A stretch of 55,455 nt of DNA from Bacteroidota bacterium (GCA_021813585.1 JAKAJV010000067.1:1-55455), one strand, 5' to 3'. Counted from the first letter of the stretch, positions 26,778 to 36,402 are shown. Notes: generated by a model from the letters alone, not told the origin. Numbers and translations: made by a program.

Positions 26778-29195
26778 TTATTTTCCGGTTGGAATCCTCA
26801 TGCCATAGAAGGAACGCCTTACAAAGAATAATGCGATCAGCAGAAATATTATTCCAACGAATGGGGCAGCATTCCTGAAAGACGGAGTAATAGCTATCTC
26901 CATCGCTAACAAACCGAACAGAGTTGTAAACTTTATGATCGGGTTCAGAGAAACCGAAGACGTATCCTTGTAAGGATCGCCGACAGTATCACCCACCACT
27001 GTAGCGTCATGCAGTTCAGTGCCTTTCTCCTTCAGATCAACCTCAACCAGCTTTTTGGCATTATCCCAACTGCCTCCAGCATTAGCCATAAAAACAGCCT
27101 GGAAAAGACCGAATGCAGCAATTGCAATAAGATAAGAAACGAACAGACTTACCGGCTCGTTGCTGCTTGCAGGTGCCGAAAGACAGGCAAATGCCAGGGC
27201 GAAAGAAAAGATTGCGAAAAAGATATTCCACATACCTTTCTGAGCATATTGGGTGCAGATCTTAACTACTTCTTTAGAACTTTCGGTGGCTGCCGTTTGA
27301 CTTGCATCTGCATCGAGATGAATATGCCGTTTAATATAATCCACCGCTTTGTATGCACCGGTCGATACGGCCTGGATAGAAGCTCCGGTAAACCAGTATA
27401 TCACCGCGCCGCCGGCAATAAAGCCGATTATGGTATACGGGTTAAGTAAATTGAGTATGTCCTCCGGTTTAACGTTCAGCGCTTTATTGATTAACAAGAT
27501 CAAGCTGAAGATCAAAGTAGTGGCTCCAACTACTGCCGTAGCAATCAGCACCGGTTTAGCCGTTGCTTTAAATGTGTTACCGGCTCCATCGTTAGATTCC
27601 AAATAGTGCTTAGCCTTTTCAAAGTCAGGTTTGAAACCGAAGTTGTCTTGAATTTCTTTTTTAATATTCGGGATAGTTTCAATCAATGATAGTTCATATA
27701 TTGACTGAGCATTATCGGTTACCGGACCGTAGCTGTCGACAGCGATAGTAACCGGACCCATGCTTAAGAATCCGAATGCAACAAGACCAAATGAGAAGAC
27801 CGCAGGATACAGCATTATATCGGCGGGGAAGAAAGTGCTTGCATAATAACCAATGAACATCAGCAGCATAATAACCATGCCGATCCAGAAGCCGCTGAAA
27901 TTACCCGCTACCAATCCGGATAGAATGTTAAGTGAAGCGCCGCCTTCGCGTGAAGCCTTAACAACTTCTTTTACATGAGCGGACTTTGTACTGGTAAATA
28001 TCTTTACGAATTCCGGGATAAGAGCAGCACCAAGAGTTCCGGAACTCATAATTATCGACATTACAAGCCAGAGGTTGGGTATTTGAGTTCCCAAATCGGA
28101 ACCCGGACCTATCTCGAAATAGCTGGCGATAAAAACTACTATGATCGATATAATGGAAGCAAACCATACAAGGCTTGTAAGCGGTTCTTCAAAATTAAAA
28201 TCCTCCTTGCCTGCAAACCTGGCTTTGCTGAAAAATTTATTTACGTAGAAGGCTGCTATGGAAGTAATAATTAACAGGATGCGAATCATAAAAATCCAAA
28301 CTAGAAGGTGGGTTTGAAGTTCTGGCTTAACTGCCAGAACGATAAATGTAATAAGCGCAACCTGTGTAACACCGAAAGTCTCAAATCCATCCGCCGTTGG
28401 TCCAACACTGTCTCCTGCGTTATCTCCAGTACAGTCTGCTATTACACCTGGGTTACGGGGATCGTCCTCCTTAATTTTAAAAACTATTTTCATCAGGTCA
28501 GAGCCAATATCAGCAATTTTGGTAAAGATGCCTCCGGCAATCCTAAGTGCACTTGCACCAAGCGACTCACCAATTGCAAAGCCGACAAAACTATTGCCTG
28601 CAAGATCGCGGGGGACGAAAAGCAGGATAATCAGCATCATTATAAGTTCTATACAAACCAGAAATACTCCAACGCTCATACCGGCATCGAGAGCCACATT
28701 TACTGTCTTTAAAGGCTTACCCTCCAGTCCGGCAAATGCTGTTCGTGCGTTTGCAAGGGTGTTCATCCTCATGCCATACATAGCTACGCTGGATGAACCG
28801 AGGATACCTAAAACAGTCCAGAGCAGAATCAGTACTACACCTCCTGCGGCGATATGAGACAGCACACCGAAGTAGAAAATGCTGACAACACCAATAATAA
28901 CAAACAGTGCAGACAAGAATTTAGCCTGCTGCCGGAGGTAAGTCTTACAAGTCTCATAAATGATGCCTGCTACATCCAGCATTGATTTATGGGCAGGCAT
29001 ATTTTTAACTTTTTTAAATTGGTAAAGACCGAACAAAATCCCCAAAATGCAGATAACCAATCCGTAGTACAACAAGTTGTTTTGTTCCTGGCTAAGGGAT
29101 GGAACCGCCAGATTAGACTCGCCTGCGAAGACCAGCAAAGGCGAAAGCAATACCATAAACAGACCGAGCAATCCGACAGATATTAACTTCTTCAT
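26778..29195 (-). CDS. hppA: Membrane-bound ion-translocating pyrophosphatase
   Basis: About 805 residues from ATG 29195, which has AAAGGTGG upstream; the frame extends to 29240 without such a site. It has ~16 membrane helices and the catalytic segments IADIGSDLMKIV, DDPRNPGVIADCTGDNAGDSVGPTADGFETFG and GDTVGDPYKDTSSVSLNP. It couples pyrophosphate hydrolysis to H+ or Na+ export. The canonical DVGADLVGKVE motif is altered (DIGSDLMKIVF). Lys in GNTFKA is the residue linked to K+ independence. These points suggest a divergent subgroup, so ion specificity should not be assumed. The gene is monocistronic. Confidence 0.93.
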   Translation of the reverse strand: MKKLISVGLLGLFMVLLSPLLVFAGESNLAVPSLSQEQNNLLYYGLVICILGILFGLYQFKKVKNMPAHKSMLDVAGIIYETCKTYLRQQAKFLSALFVIIGVVSIFYFGVLSHIAAGGVVLILLWTVLGILGSSSVAMYGMRMNTLANARTAFAGLEGKPLKTVNVALDAGMSVGVFLVCIELIMMLIILLFVPRDLAGNSFVGFAIGESLGASALRIAGGIFTKIADIGSDLMKIVFKIKEDDPRNPGVIADCTGDNAGDSVGPTADGFETFGVTQVALITFIVLAVKPELQTHLLVWIFMIRILLIITSIAAFYVNKFFSKARFAGKEDFNFEEPLTSLVWFASIISIIVVFIASYFEIGPGSDLGTQIPNLWLVMSIIMSSGTLGAALIPEFVKIFTSTKSAHVKEVVKASREGGASLNILSGLVAGNFSGFWIGMVIMLLMFIGYYASTFFPADIMLYPAVFSFGLVAFGFLSMGPVTIAVDSYGPVTDNAQSIYELSLIETIPNIKKEIQDNFGFKPDFEKAKHYLESNDGAGNTFKATAKPVLIATAVVGATTLIFSLILLINKALNVKPEDILNLLNPYTIIGFIAGGAVIYWFTGASIQAVSTGAYKAVDYIKRHIHLDADASQTAATESSKEVVKICTQYAQKGMWNIFFAIFSFALAFACLSAPASSNEPVSLFVSYLIAIAAFGLFQAVFMANAGGSWDNAKKLVEVDLKEKGTELHDATVVGDTVGDPYKDTSSVSLNPIIKFTTLFGLLAMEIAITPSFRNAAPFVGIIFLLIALFFVRRSFYGMRIPTGK

Positions 29196-30196
29196 AAAAA
29201 AACCACCTTTCCTTTTAAATTGATTAAATGATAAAGACAATCATCCCCCGCTTAATATATTTAGTAATGGATTAATTGAATTCTTATCTAAAGGCGAAAC
29301 TATATTCGGAAAGTTGTTCCCCAGCCAACTAAATAAAAACGGCTTGTTAGATTTTGGGAGTATTATTTTGTCGTCAAAGTGAAATCGGTAAAACTTCCCT
29401 TTAAAAGAGATTGGGTGGGAGACCAGAACGGTCTTACGGGCCTTATTCCTTAATTCTATAGCCAATCTTTGTTAAAATCTTTTATTATACCCTTATTAGT
29501 GGCGATTAGTCACTATGTGAAATTGTTTGCAGACACTTGTTCAATCCTTTTCCCTTAAGTGAACATCCGTCTATATAGAGGCTGGTTGCATTTAATATAT
29601 CGGGTGAGGGTGTTCAAATGTCTGGGGGCAAACATAATAATTTGTACTAGCAGTGTCAACTAATTTACTTGTTTTTGTATCCGGGAATTTGTTATGAAAC
29701 TTATTGACCCCAATGTTCCTGCCGGTAAAAAATCCGGGTTTAATAATACTTCTTTCGCTTGCGATACTGCAAGCGATTATTGCTGATCCTCCGCTGCAAG
29801 TTCGGTTAAAAATAAAACCGGAGTAGCCAGCTTTTATGTGAATTATATTTTTTGTTCTATTTATACTCTTGACAAAAGAAACTGAATTGAATAGTTTTAA
29901 TCACAAGGTATTGATTATTTTAGCAATCATAATAAGTAAAACTATTTGATGACCAATTTAATAGCGAGTTTAACTAACATTCGAAATAGAAAATTCTCTG
30001 CCAATAATTACGATAACCGGGAAACGGAAACACGACAAGTTAATACCGCTGCTTTTCACATCAATTTATATTCATGCCTTATATATTCATCTAAAAGAAA
30101 TTTTTATACAACACGGCAATGAATTATTAATAAAGAATCAGGGACAATTTTTTTTGAATAATCGTCTAAACAAAAAGTCATTTAAGGAACAGAACC
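29196..30196. other. 1 kb stretch without a confident gene
   Basis: This region lies between divergent hppA and the permease. It holds a 30-codon candidate ORF (29694-29786), a sigma-70-like TTGACA-N17-TAGTTT (29869-29897) and a nested hairpin (29890-29946: AATAGTTTTA pairing with TAAAACTATT, with TGATT/AATCA inside). A 74-codon frame at 29241-29465 on the minus strand has no ribosome site and unlikely composition. The permease would have a leader of about 290 nt if the TTGACA promoter is used. Confidence 0.5.
29694..29786 (+). CDS. Candidate small peptide of 30 residues with two C-terminal cysteines
   Basis: ATG at 29694 follows GGGAA by 6 nt. The frame begins MKLIDPNVPAGKK and ends FACDTASDYC. 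The segment over 29757-29774 also forms the hairpin CGCTTGC/GCAAGCG, so selection for an RNA stem could create the open frame by chance. The shape (charged leader, short Ser/Thr/Cys-rich tail) is like some peptide precursors, but no modification or export enzyme is adjacent. No family is recognised. Confidence 0.25.
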   Translation: MKLIDPNVPAGKKSGFNNTSFACDTASDYC

Positions 30197-31750
30197 ATGA
30201 AGCAAATATTTGCCAAAAAGCCTTTACAGGTACTACTAGATGAAGTCGTCAGCGAGAATCGTTTGCGCCGCATCCTGGGCCCTGTATCTCTTACCAGTTT
30301 GGGAGTGGGTGCAATTATAGGAACAGGAATTTTTGTATTAACTGGTATTGCTGCTCATAATACTACCGGTCCGGCGCTAATCCTATCATTTGTAGTTTCC
30401 GGAATTGCATGTATTTTTGCTGCTCTCAGTTATGCCGAATTTGCTTCGATGGTTCCTGTTGCAGGCTCTGCTTATACTTATGCTTATGCAACTCTGGGCG
30501 AATTGTTTGCTTGGATAATTGGGTGGGACTTAATTCTAGAATACGCAGTCGCTTCGGCTACTGTGGCTCACGGGTGGTCTCACTACTTTCAAGATTTCAT
30601 AAGTATATTCGGAATAAAATTTGACCATTTCATTTCTACTGCGCCGTTTGATATAAGCAGCCAAACCGGTCATATAATAGCAACCGGTTCGTTGTTAGAT
30701 TTACCTGCAATTTTAATTACCGTTATTATTACAACAGTTCTTGTTAAAGGAATTAGAGAAAGTGCAGGGCTTAATGCAGGAATAGTAATTACAAAATTAG
30801 CCATTGTATTTTTGGTTATAATTGTCGGTGCATTTTATATTAATCCCAACAACTGGCATCCGTTTGCACCATACGGTTATACTGGCATTAGTCTTTTTGG
30901 AAAAACAATATTCGGGCAAACCGGCCCTGGCGGCGCGCCAGTTGGTGTACTAGCCGGAGCGGCATTAATCTTTTTTGCTTACATCGGATTCGATTCGGTT
31001 TCAACGCATTCCGAAGAAGCAAAAAATCCCCAGAGAGATGTTCCTATCGGAATAATTACTTCATTAATTTTGTGCACTATTCTTTACATTGCCGTTTCCG
31101 GGGTTCTTACCGGTATGGTTCCTTATAATAAAATAAATATCGATGCACCTGTTTCAAATGCTTTTAAACAGGTAGGATTAATTTGGGCACAGTTTTTAAT
31201 TTCGCTCGGCGCTGTTGCCGGTATAACTTCTGTTTTACTTGTAATGATGCTGAGCCAGGCAAGAATTTTCTTAGCAATGGCAAGGGACGGATTGATTCCC
31301 GCTAAATTCTTCGGCGATGTTCATCATAAGTTTCGTACGCCATGGAAGTCTACTATACTTACCGGAATTTTTGTAACTATTTTGGCCGGTTTCCTGCCTC
31401 TAAAAGTCTTAGCCGATTTGGTAAACATAGGAACATTATTTGCTTTTGTTGTAGTTTGCGCTGCGGTTTTAATTATGAGAAAAACACATCCCGAAGCCAA
31501 ACGGCCATTCAGGGCGCCGTTCGTACCTCTCGTTCCAATTTTAGGAATAATCATTTGTTTGATCTTAATGTTTTCATTACCGGAAGAAAATTGGTTAAGG
31601 CTTTTCGGATGGTTACTTATTGGACTGAGCATTTATTATTTTTACGGAAGGAAACACAGCATAATGCATAAAATTATGCAGAACCAGGAAAACGGCCTGG
31701 TGGGTGATGAAGCCAACACGGTAATTGAAAGCGATGCGTCAAATTTATAA
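30197..31750 (+). CDS. APC-family amino-acid permease, cationic amino-acid transporter type
   Basis: A 517-residue inner-membrane transporter with 12 or more helices. The APC substrate motif GVGAIIGTGIFVLTG lies in TM1, LSYAEFASMVPVAGSAYTY in TM3, and FFAYIGFDSVSTHSEEAKNPQRDVPIG in TM6-7. MARDGLIPAKFF is typical of the YfnA/CAT group. It probably imports amino acids by proton symport. The precise substrate is not readable. It is preceded by a long non-coding leader and followed 58 bp later by an exbB-like gene. Confidence 0.9.
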   Translation: MKQIFAKKPLQVLLDEVVSENRLRRILGPVSLTSLGVGAIIGTGIFVLTGIAAHNTTGPALILSFVVSGIACIFAALSYAEFASMVPVAGSAYTYAYATLGELFAWIIGWDLILEYAVASATVAHGWSHYFQDFISIFGIKFDHFISTAPFDISSQTGHIIATGSLLDLPAILITVIITTVLVKGIRESAGLNAGIVITKLAIVFLVIIVGAFYINPNNWHPFAPYGYTGISLFGKTIFGQTGPGGAPVGVLAGAALIFFAYIGFDSVSTHSEEAKNPQRDVPIGIITSLILCTILYIAVSGVLTGMVPYNKINIDAPVSNAFKQVGLIWAQFLISLGAVAGITSVLLVMMLSQARIFLAMARDGLIPAKFFGDVHHKFRTPWKSTILTGIFVTILAGFLPLKVLADLVNIGTLFAFVVVCAAVLIMRKTHPEAKRPFRAPFVPLVPILGIIICLILMFSLPEENWLRLFGWLLIGLSIYYFYGRKHSIMHKIMQNQENGLVGDEANTVIESDASNL

Positions 31751-31808
31751 TGTAAAAATATTTTTTCTTTGCGTTAATTGAAATATATTATGTTGAAAGG
31801 ATAGCTAT

Positions 31809-32483
31809 ATGGTTGAACCTTCTTTGTTTGATTTGATAGTTAAAGGAGGACTTGTAATACTAATCCTGGCCATTTGCTCTTTATGGTCGGTTAAGGTAAT
31901 AATTGAAAAGCTGATGGTATTTAAGGGGATAACCGAAAAGGTTATCTCTGAATTTATGAATAACATTTATAACAGTCTAAGCTCCGATGACCTTAAAGAT
32001 GCACTGTTCATATGTAAAACAAGTTCGTGGACCTGGTTTATCGTTAAAATTAAATCTCCCATTATCAATGTAGTAAAATATTTAATAGAGCATTACAAGG
32101 AACCGAAATCCGAACTAGAGGCCGGTGCCTATACACAGCTTGATAAAGAAATAGCAAAGATGGAAAAAGGGCTGGGAGTATTAGCAACTCTCGGCAGTAT
32201 TTCTCCTTTTATTGGTCTATTCGGAACGGTAGTCGGCATTATCAAATCGTTCAATGCCTTATCCGTAAATAATTCATCTAACTACACTATGGTTATGAGC
32301 GGGATAGCCGACGCACTTATAGCAACTGCCGCAGGTCTTGTTGTTGCCGTTCCGGCTGTAATGTTCTATAACTACTTTATGAAGAGATTAAAGCTAAGTA
32401 TGCCGCTTTTTGATGAGGCTATTCAAAAAACAATAAGACACTTAAAGATTTTGGAAGTGAGAAAAAAGCATGAGACGGTATAA
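31809..32483 (+). CDS. exbB: ExbB/TolQ/MotA-family proton channel (system 1)
   Basis: A 224-residue protein with an N-terminal helix (about 10-28) and the paired C-terminal helices LATLGSISPFIGLFGTVVGII and VMSGIADALIATAAGLVVAVPAVMFYN. These are the signature of the MotA/TolQ/ExbB channel, which uses the proton gradient to drive TonB or Tol movements. The gene overlaps the next (exbD) by 14 nt. With exbD and the TonB-like gene it forms a three-gene energy-transduction operon. Confidence 0.9.
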   Translation: MVEPSLFDLIVKGGLVILILAICSLWSVKVIIEKLMVFKGITEKVISEFMNNIYNSLSSDDLKDALFICKTSSWTWFIVKIKSPIINVVKYLIEHYKEPKSELEAGAYTQLDKEIAKMEKGLGVLATLGSISPFIGLFGTVVGIIKSFNALSVNNSSNYTMVMSGIADALIATAAGLVVAVPAVMFYNYFMKRLKLSMPLFDEAIQKTIRHLKILEVRKKHETV

Positions 32484-32871
32484 GCTGGACGATAAAGAAT
32501 TTTCGGAAATAAATATTACTCCTTTTACAGATGTAATCCTGGTAGTGCTTATCATTTTTATGATTACGAGTCCTTTTTTAATTACCGGAGCTCTAAAGGT
32601 TAAACTGCCCCAGTCATCTGCAAGCGAAACCACTGTGGCTAACGATATTGAGGTTTATCTTAACAACAAAAATCAAATCTTTCTAGACGATAAAATAGTG
32701 GACATAACCGAACTGCCATCTGCTTTACAGGCAGAATTTATTCAGAAGAACAACAGAGACGTTATAGTAAAAGCCGACAAAGATGCCGTCTACGGCAGCG
32801 TTGTTCAGCTTCTGGATGCGCTGAAAAATGCAGGCGCTTCCAAGCTGCTTATGGCAACGATAAAAAAATAA
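32470..32871 (+). CDS. exbD: ExbD/TolR-family protein (system 1)
   Basis: A 133-residue protein with one N-terminal helix carrying the conserved Asp in INITPFTDVILVVLIIFMI (proton-relay residue near 18), followed by a periplasmic ExbD/TolR domain (DIEVYLNNKNQIFLDD, VIVKADKDAVYGSVVQLLDAL). It overlaps exbB by 14 nt, consistent with coupled translation and a fixed subunit ratio. Confidence 0.92.
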   Translation: MRRYKLDDKEFSEINITPFTDVILVVLIIFMITSPFLITGALKVKLPQSSASETTVANDIEVYLNNKNQIFLDDKIVDITELPSALQAEFIQKNNRDVIVKADKDAVYGSVVQLLDALKNAGASKLLMATIKK

Positions 32872-32945
32872 AGGGACGGTCGAATTAATATTTACCTGTG
32901 CTCTGTCTATTCTTATGTTAATAAATTACGTAATGCTGTTTAAGA

Positions 32946-33716
32946 ATGAAATTATTAAATGCAAAAAGTCTTTCCTCTGTACTTTCGGTGGTTTTTCATG
33001 CTGCACTATTAATCTTGATATTCTTTTTTGTTAACAAGAGTGTTAAAAATTCTAGTACGAAATTAATTGAAGTAGGATTTGCCGGGTATGTCGAATCCAA
33101 CTCGCCCGGCTCGCCCGGCAGCGGTGCAGATGAAGTTCAATCACCTCCTAAGCCGCCAGAGCAAATTAAAAATAAACCTGTAGAGAAAGCCAAACCGAAG
33201 TTAGAAAAAATTAATGATCTCTCCTTAAACAAAAAACCTTCTAAAAAAACAGAGCAGAAGAAAAGCAGCAGCGACTCCACCGGAACCGCAACTGCCGATG
33301 CAGGTACTTCTTCAACAGGTGCATCAGGAAGCGGGGCGCCCGGAAGCGGCGGTACGGGAAACGGGCAGAGCGGATCCGGCCTGCCTAAAAAAGGTACCCC
33401 CGTCGACCAGGGTATTTACTTTGTTGCAGTCGACCAGATGCCTGTACCATATGGCGGAATGGCCAGCATAAACGCAAAAGTTTTCCGGCCTCAGCTGGCA
33501 AAAGAAAATAATATCCGGGGTACGGTTTACGTTCAGGCATACATTGATGAGTTCGGTAAAGTAAGAAAAGTAATGTTGATAAAAGGCTTGGGCTTCGGCT
33601 GCGACCAGATTGCATTAAGAGCGGTTCAAGGGACTACATTCCAGCCGGGCTTGCTGCACGGCGTTCCGGTTAAAGTGCAGATGACTATTCCGGTAAGCTT
33701 CGGCAGCCGGCAATAA
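32946..33716 (+). CDS. tonB: TonB-family energy transducer (system 1)
   Basis: A 256-residue protein. An N-terminal membrane helix (SSVLSVVFHAALLILIFFFV) is followed by a Pro/Lys-rich spacer (PPKPPEQIKNKPVEKAKPK), then a Ser/Gly-rich low-complexity linker (about 105-150) and a TonB C-terminal domain with NNIRGTVYVQAYIDEFGKV and GVPVKVQMTIPVSFG. It transmits energy from ExbB/ExbD to outer-membrane receptors. The linker is unusually Gly/Ser-rich. Confidence 0.9.
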   Translation: MKLLNAKSLSSVLSVVFHAALLILIFFFVNKSVKNSSTKLIEVGFAGYVESNSPGSPGSGADEVQSPPKPPEQIKNKPVEKAKPKLEKINDLSLNKKPSKKTEQKKSSSDSTGTATADAGTSSTGASGSGAPGSGGTGNGQSGSGLPKKGTPVDQGIYFVAVDQMPVPYGGMASINAKVFRPQLAKENNIRGTVYVQAYIDEFGKVRKVMLIKGLGFGCDQIALRAVQGTTFQPGLLHGVPVKVQMTIPVSFGSRQ

Positions 33717-33733
33717 AAATAAAGCTGAAGTAA

Positions 33734-34390
33734 TTAATCAATTACGGCTTTGTTCCTCTTTTTCCTTTGCCTGTAGAATTCTACAAATCCTGGAATAAGC
33801 GAAATAAATATTATTGCCAGAATGACGACGGAAAAATTATGCTTAACAAAATCGATATTGCCGAAAAAATATCCGCCGTAAGTAAATAATGCAACCCAAG
33901 CTGCGCCGCCGGTAATATTATAAGTTATAAATTTTGTGTACGTCATACTGCCTACGCCGGCAACGAACGGGGCAAAGGTTCTAACAATAGGAACAAACCT
34001 AGCAATAATTATTGTCTTTCCTCCGTACTTCTCAAAAAATTTATGGGTCCTATCCAGGTATTCTTTTTTTAGGAAGCGAACATTTTCTTTTTCAAAAATT
34101 TTAGGACCTATAAAATGGCCGATCCAGTAATTAACGGTATCGCCTATTACCGCGGCCAGCATAAGAACAAAGAACAAGATATGGATATCGAATGAGCCTT
34201 TGGCGGCAAAAGTACCGGCGGCAAATAATAGGGAATCGCCGGGAAGAAACGGCGTAATAACAAGTCCGGTTTCTCCGAAAATAACCAGGAATAAAATTAT
34301 ATAAGTTAAAGTGCCGTACTGTATTATAATTTCATTTAAATGAACATCAAGATGCAAAAAAAGATCGATGAGATATTTTATTATTTCCAT
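33734..34390 (-). CDS. DedA-family (SNARE-associated) membrane protein
   Basis: A 218-residue integral membrane protein. The DedA/VTT domain shows FGETGLVITPFLPGDSLLFAAG (reentrant loop), GDTVNYWIGHFIGPKIF and ARFVPIVRTFAPFVAGVGSM, where the conserved Arg is essential in E. coli YqjA/YghB. Members act in phospholipid or undecaprenyl-phosphate flipping and membrane homeostasis. It is convergent with tonB, with only 17 bp between stop codons. It ends 10 bp from the end of the ATP-grasp gene on the same strand, which may be in one transcript. Confidence 0.92.
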   Translation of the reverse strand: MEIIKYLIDLFLHLDVHLNEIIIQYGTLTYIILFLVIFGETGLVITPFLPGDSLLFAAGTFAAKGSFDIHILFFVLMLAAVIGDTVNYWIGHFIGPKIFEKENVRFLKKEYLDRTHKFFEKYGGKTIIIARFVPIVRTFAPFVAGVGSMTYTKFITYNITGGAAWVALFTYGGYFFGNIDFVKHNFSVVILAIIFISLIPGFVEFYRQRKKRNKAVID

Positions 34391-34399
34391 ATAGGGTTA

Positions 34400-35452
34400 T
34401 TATCTCTTCCGTCTTGCCCAGGCAAGATTAATTAATTTTTTTAACGTTTGTTCATAGGAAAAACCTGCCGCTTCTGCGGAGCGCATAAATCCAGCGCTTT
34501 CGGTTAGATCCGGGTTCGGGTTTACTTCCAGCACATAAAACTCATTATTCTTATTCAACCGCATATCTATCCTTGCATAATCCCTGCACATCATTGTCTT
34601 GAAGGCCGAGACGGCAATGTCTTTAGCCTTCTTTTCAATAGAGGATGGAAGATCGGCAGGGCAGTAAGGAATTGTCTTGTGGTATGCCTCGTGGTTAGGG
34701 TCCCACTTAGCCTGGTAGCTTACTATGTTATGCAGGTAATCCGGCATCGAAGTAAAATCTATCTCGCTTATCGGCAAGGCAAAGGGATTTTTATCTCCTA
34801 ATATTGCTACGTTAAGCTCCCTGCCTTCAATAAATTCCTCCACCAAAGCCGGCTGCATAAAGTTATTTAAAACGTATTCCACTCTTTCATTCAGCTGCCT
34901 GCTGCTTTCAACTATCGAATCATTTTCTATACCTACGCTTGCGTCTTCAAATGCGGGCTTTACTATCATCGGATATTTTAATCCTTTGTTGTACCGCTTG
35001 GCGGGCTTTTTAACTACAATAAATTTAGGAGTATTTATGCCGGTAGCGTTCAGCATTCTTTTGGTCAACACTTTATTTTGGCAGTTAGCAAGTGCAATAG
35101 GAGTAGCGCCTGTATAAGGAATTCCCAACAGCTCTAGCAGGCCTACCACATTCATTTCCAGGCGGGGATTCTCCCTGTACAGCTCGATAAAATTAAATAT
35201 AACGTCCGGTTTGTTTTTCTTTATGTCATTTAAAAGAATCTCTATGTCGTCTTTAATATTTAAATGATAGGCGTTAAATCCCGTTCCGGATAATCGTTTT
35301 GCAAGTAATTCATACTCCTCAATCGGCGTTAGTTCTTCTACTTCGAAATAAGGAGTAAAATTTAGCTGCTTGGTTTCATCATCCGCCGATTTAACATAAA
35401 AATCGGGATTTGCCTCATTAAAGACGACTGCTACTTTTAAATTAACCTTCAT
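34400..35452 (-). CDS. ATP-grasp ligase, D-alanine-D-alanine ligase family
   Basis: About 350 residues from ATG 35452 (an in-frame TTG at 35464 is less likely). ATP-grasp features are PMIVKPAFEDASVGI (ATP-binding Lys), ALVEEFIEGRELNVAIL, and the metal-binding block ARIDMRLNKNNEFYVLEVNPNPDL. The N-terminal domain has DVIFNFIELYRENPRLEMNVVGLLELLGIPYTG, as in Ddl proteins. Such genes outside murein clusters often ligate other amino acids or peptides. It is divergent from a C39-like peptidase and an isochorismatase-like gene. True Ddl activity is not certain. Confidence 0.88.
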   Translation of the reverse strand: MKVNLKVAVVFNEANPDFYVKSADDETKQLNFTPYFEVEELTPIEEYELLAKRLSGTGFNAYHLNIKDDIEILLNDIKKNKPDVIFNFIELYRENPRLEMNVVGLLELLGIPYTGATPIALANCQNKVLTKRMLNATGINTPKFIVVKKPAKRYNKGLKYPMIVKPAFEDASVGIENDSIVESSRQLNERVEYVLNNFMQPALVEEFIEGRELNVAILGDKNPFALPISEIDFTSMPDYLHNIVSYQAKWDPNHEAYHKTIPYCPADLPSSIEKKAKDIAVSAFKTMMCRDYARIDMRLNKNNEFYVLEVNPNPDLTESAGFMRSAEAAGFSYEQTLKKLINLAWARRKR

Positions 35453-35553
35453 ATTTCGTGTCAAAGATAATTAAAAATCGTCATTAGACAAAATTTACCT
35501 GATGATTTAATCATCTACATTAATTAAATTGAAAAACAAAAACACAAAGAATT

Positions 35554-36390
35554 ATGAGTTTTTACCCGCAGCCATACAAATATCAATGCGGCCCGTTCGC
35601 GCTTAAATACGGATTAGTTATGCTAGGCAGATTTGAGAACGAAAGGGAAATCGGGAAAAAAGCCGGAAGCACCTGGTGGTACGGCACCGATGAAATCGGG
35701 TTGGCCAAAGCAGCAAAGAATTTCGATTGTAAAATGAAATACTTTAGGAGGGAAACTCCCGACGAGGCCGTTAAAGTACTTACCGAGCATCTTAAGCAGG
35801 GTTTACCGTGCATCCTAAGCGTTGATAACTGGGAACACTGGTTTACGGTAATTAACGAACAACAAAAAAAATTCATTGCGGTAGACAGCGGACTCGATAA
35901 GGTAATCGTGATTCTTTCTGAAAACCAATTGATCAAAAGATGGAAATACATAGACGATGAGACAGGCTATACAAGCTACGACGGCTATGCACTAACACCC
36001 AAGTTCAAGCCGCTTACCAAGGCGAAATTCTCTCTCGAAAAGGCTAGGTACGTAATGCGCGACAGGAATAAAGAACTTGCCGAAAAGTGGGATGCTTACT
36101 TTAACGATTTAATTAATATTTGCCGTCCCCGAACACCGGTATCTAAAAAGACTATTTCGTTTAACGAATTTTTAAGAAGGCATGAAAATCTGCTGGTTAA
36201 GCAGGTAGCTAACTGGCACGGCACCCCAACTTACAGAGAATTGAAAAAAATATTGAAGAACATGCAGTTTGTAGCGGAAGTTTACGATTTAGTTATCTAC
36301 ACCGAAGATCAGAAAAAAGCTCTTGTTGAATTAGCTTCTATTTTAATGATGTATGCCTGCGGTAAATACGGAATGGACCCTATTTATTAG
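35554..36390 (+). CDS. C39-like papain-fold peptidase
   Basis: A 278-residue protein with a C39-like N-terminal half: QCGPFALKYG with Gln11 and Cys12, His95 in DNWEHWFTVI, and Asp111 in AVDSGLDK, making a complete Cys-His-Asp set. Unlike bacteriocin transporters it has no ABC or membrane domain and no signal peptide. The C-terminal half (about 150-278) is helical and of unknown role. It lies 12 bp upstream of the isochorismatase-like gene and is divergent from the ATP-grasp ligase by ~100 bp. Confidence 0.82.
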   Translation: MSFYPQPYKYQCGPFALKYGLVMLGRFENEREIGKKAGSTWWYGTDEIGLAKAAKNFDCKMKYFRRETPDEAVKVLTEHLKQGLPCILSVDNWEHWFTVINEQQKKFIAVDSGLDKVIVILSENQLIKRWKYIDDETGYTSYDGYALTPKFKPLTKAKFSLEKARYVMRDRNKELAEKWDAYFNDLINICRPRTPVSKKTISFNEFLRRHENLLVKQVANWHGTPTYRELKKILKNMQFVAEVYDLVIYTEDQKKALVELASILMMYACGKYGMDPIY

Positions 36391-36402
36391 AAAGGAGTTA
36401 TT

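Noticed and set aside
26778-29200. Several plus-strand ORFs of 65-146 codons inside hppA
   Set aside because: They are antisense shadows of a membrane-protein gene with strong family motifs; their peptides show no coherent domain.
29241-29465. Minus-strand 74-codon ORF upstream of hppA
   Set aside because: No ribosome site, no recognisable motif, and it abuts the false upstream extension of hppA.
35583-35951. Minus-strand 122-codon ORF inside the C39-like gene
   Set aside because: Antisense to an intact catalytic domain; no support of its own.
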